From assembly GCA_946886855.1 (NCBI GenBank), contig CAMPJJ010000189.1, forward strand, positions 1 through 5,914: 5,914 nucleotides of DNA, in the 5' to 3' direction. The notes beneath the pieces were generated by a model. It saw only the letters and a program-made list of their open reading frames with translations. It was not told the origin of the DNA and searched no databases. Below are positions 5,860 through 5,914 of the stretch, in pieces (positions within the stretch are counted from its first letter, which is position 1; every line of letters begins with the position of its first letter). The translations under genes were made by a program, and so were the position numbers. The DNA is from an uncultured Roseateles sp. Lineage in GTDB: Bacteria > Pseudomonadota > Gammaproteobacteria > Burkholderiales > Burkholderiaceae.

Positions 5860-5914
5860 TGGTCGGGGTGAGAGGATTCGAACCTCCGGCCTCTACGTCC
5901 CGAACGTAGCGCTC
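5860..5914 (-). tRNA. tRNA-Pro (anticodon CGG), 3' part, continues past the right edge
   Basis: The minus strand reads the anticodon arm CTACG-TTCGGGA-CGTAG, with the loop at 5898-5904 and anticodon CGG at 5902-5900, which decodes the proline codon CCG. A T arm GGAGG-TTCGAAT-CCTCT follows, with one G-T pair. The acceptor 3' strand is CACCCCG, then discriminator A and an encoded CCA at 5862-5860. The D arm and the 5' acceptor strand lie outside the window; the latter should read CGGGGTG. An acceptor 3' strand ending CCCCG-ACCA and this T arm resemble bacterial proline tRNAs. The gene has its own terminator just downstream. Confidence 0.93.

Overview
This is a GC-rich stretch of bacterial chromosome in which every gene I can support lies on the minus strand. 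It looks like a Betaproteobacterium, most likely of the order Burkholderiales. The reasons are the base composition, the protein sequences (for example the ZapD N-terminus LVLYEYPFNESIRTMLRLEH) and the gene order pilB-pilC-pilD-coaE-zapD-yacG, which is a familiar chromosomal arrangement in that group. I see no mobile element, CRISPR array, integration site or sign of horizontal transfer.

In the direction of transcription (right to left), the window opens with the 3' part of a tRNA-Pro gene (anticodon CGG) running off the right edge. A strong intrinsic terminator follows it. A leader of about 240 bp then precedes pilB, the type IV pilus extension ATPase. A 125-bp gap with two hairpins separates pilB from pilC, the inner-membrane platform protein. 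The pilC stop codon directly abuts the GTG start of pilD, the prepilin peptidase/N-methyltransferase. coaE (dephospho-CoA kinase) starts 19 bp after pilD. zapD, an FtsZ-bundling cell-division protein, follows and appears to start with TTG. The first 45 or so bases hold the 5' end of another gene, most likely yacG.

pilB, pilC and pilD together make an assembly core: PilD processes prepilins, PilC is the membrane platform and PilB supplies ATP-driven extension. No pilin, PilT, PilQ or PilMNOP gene lies in the window, so the rest of the system must be elsewhere. coaE, zapD and yacG are housekeeping genes that commonly travel with this cluster, and their pilus linkage is positional rather than mechanistic as far as is known.

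This is an ordinary core region and I found no undescribed system in it. The points worth a second look are small ones about expression: the pilB-pilC hairpins, a ten-base perfect Shine-Dalgarno at pilC, the abutting pilC/pilD junction, and the TTG start of zapD.
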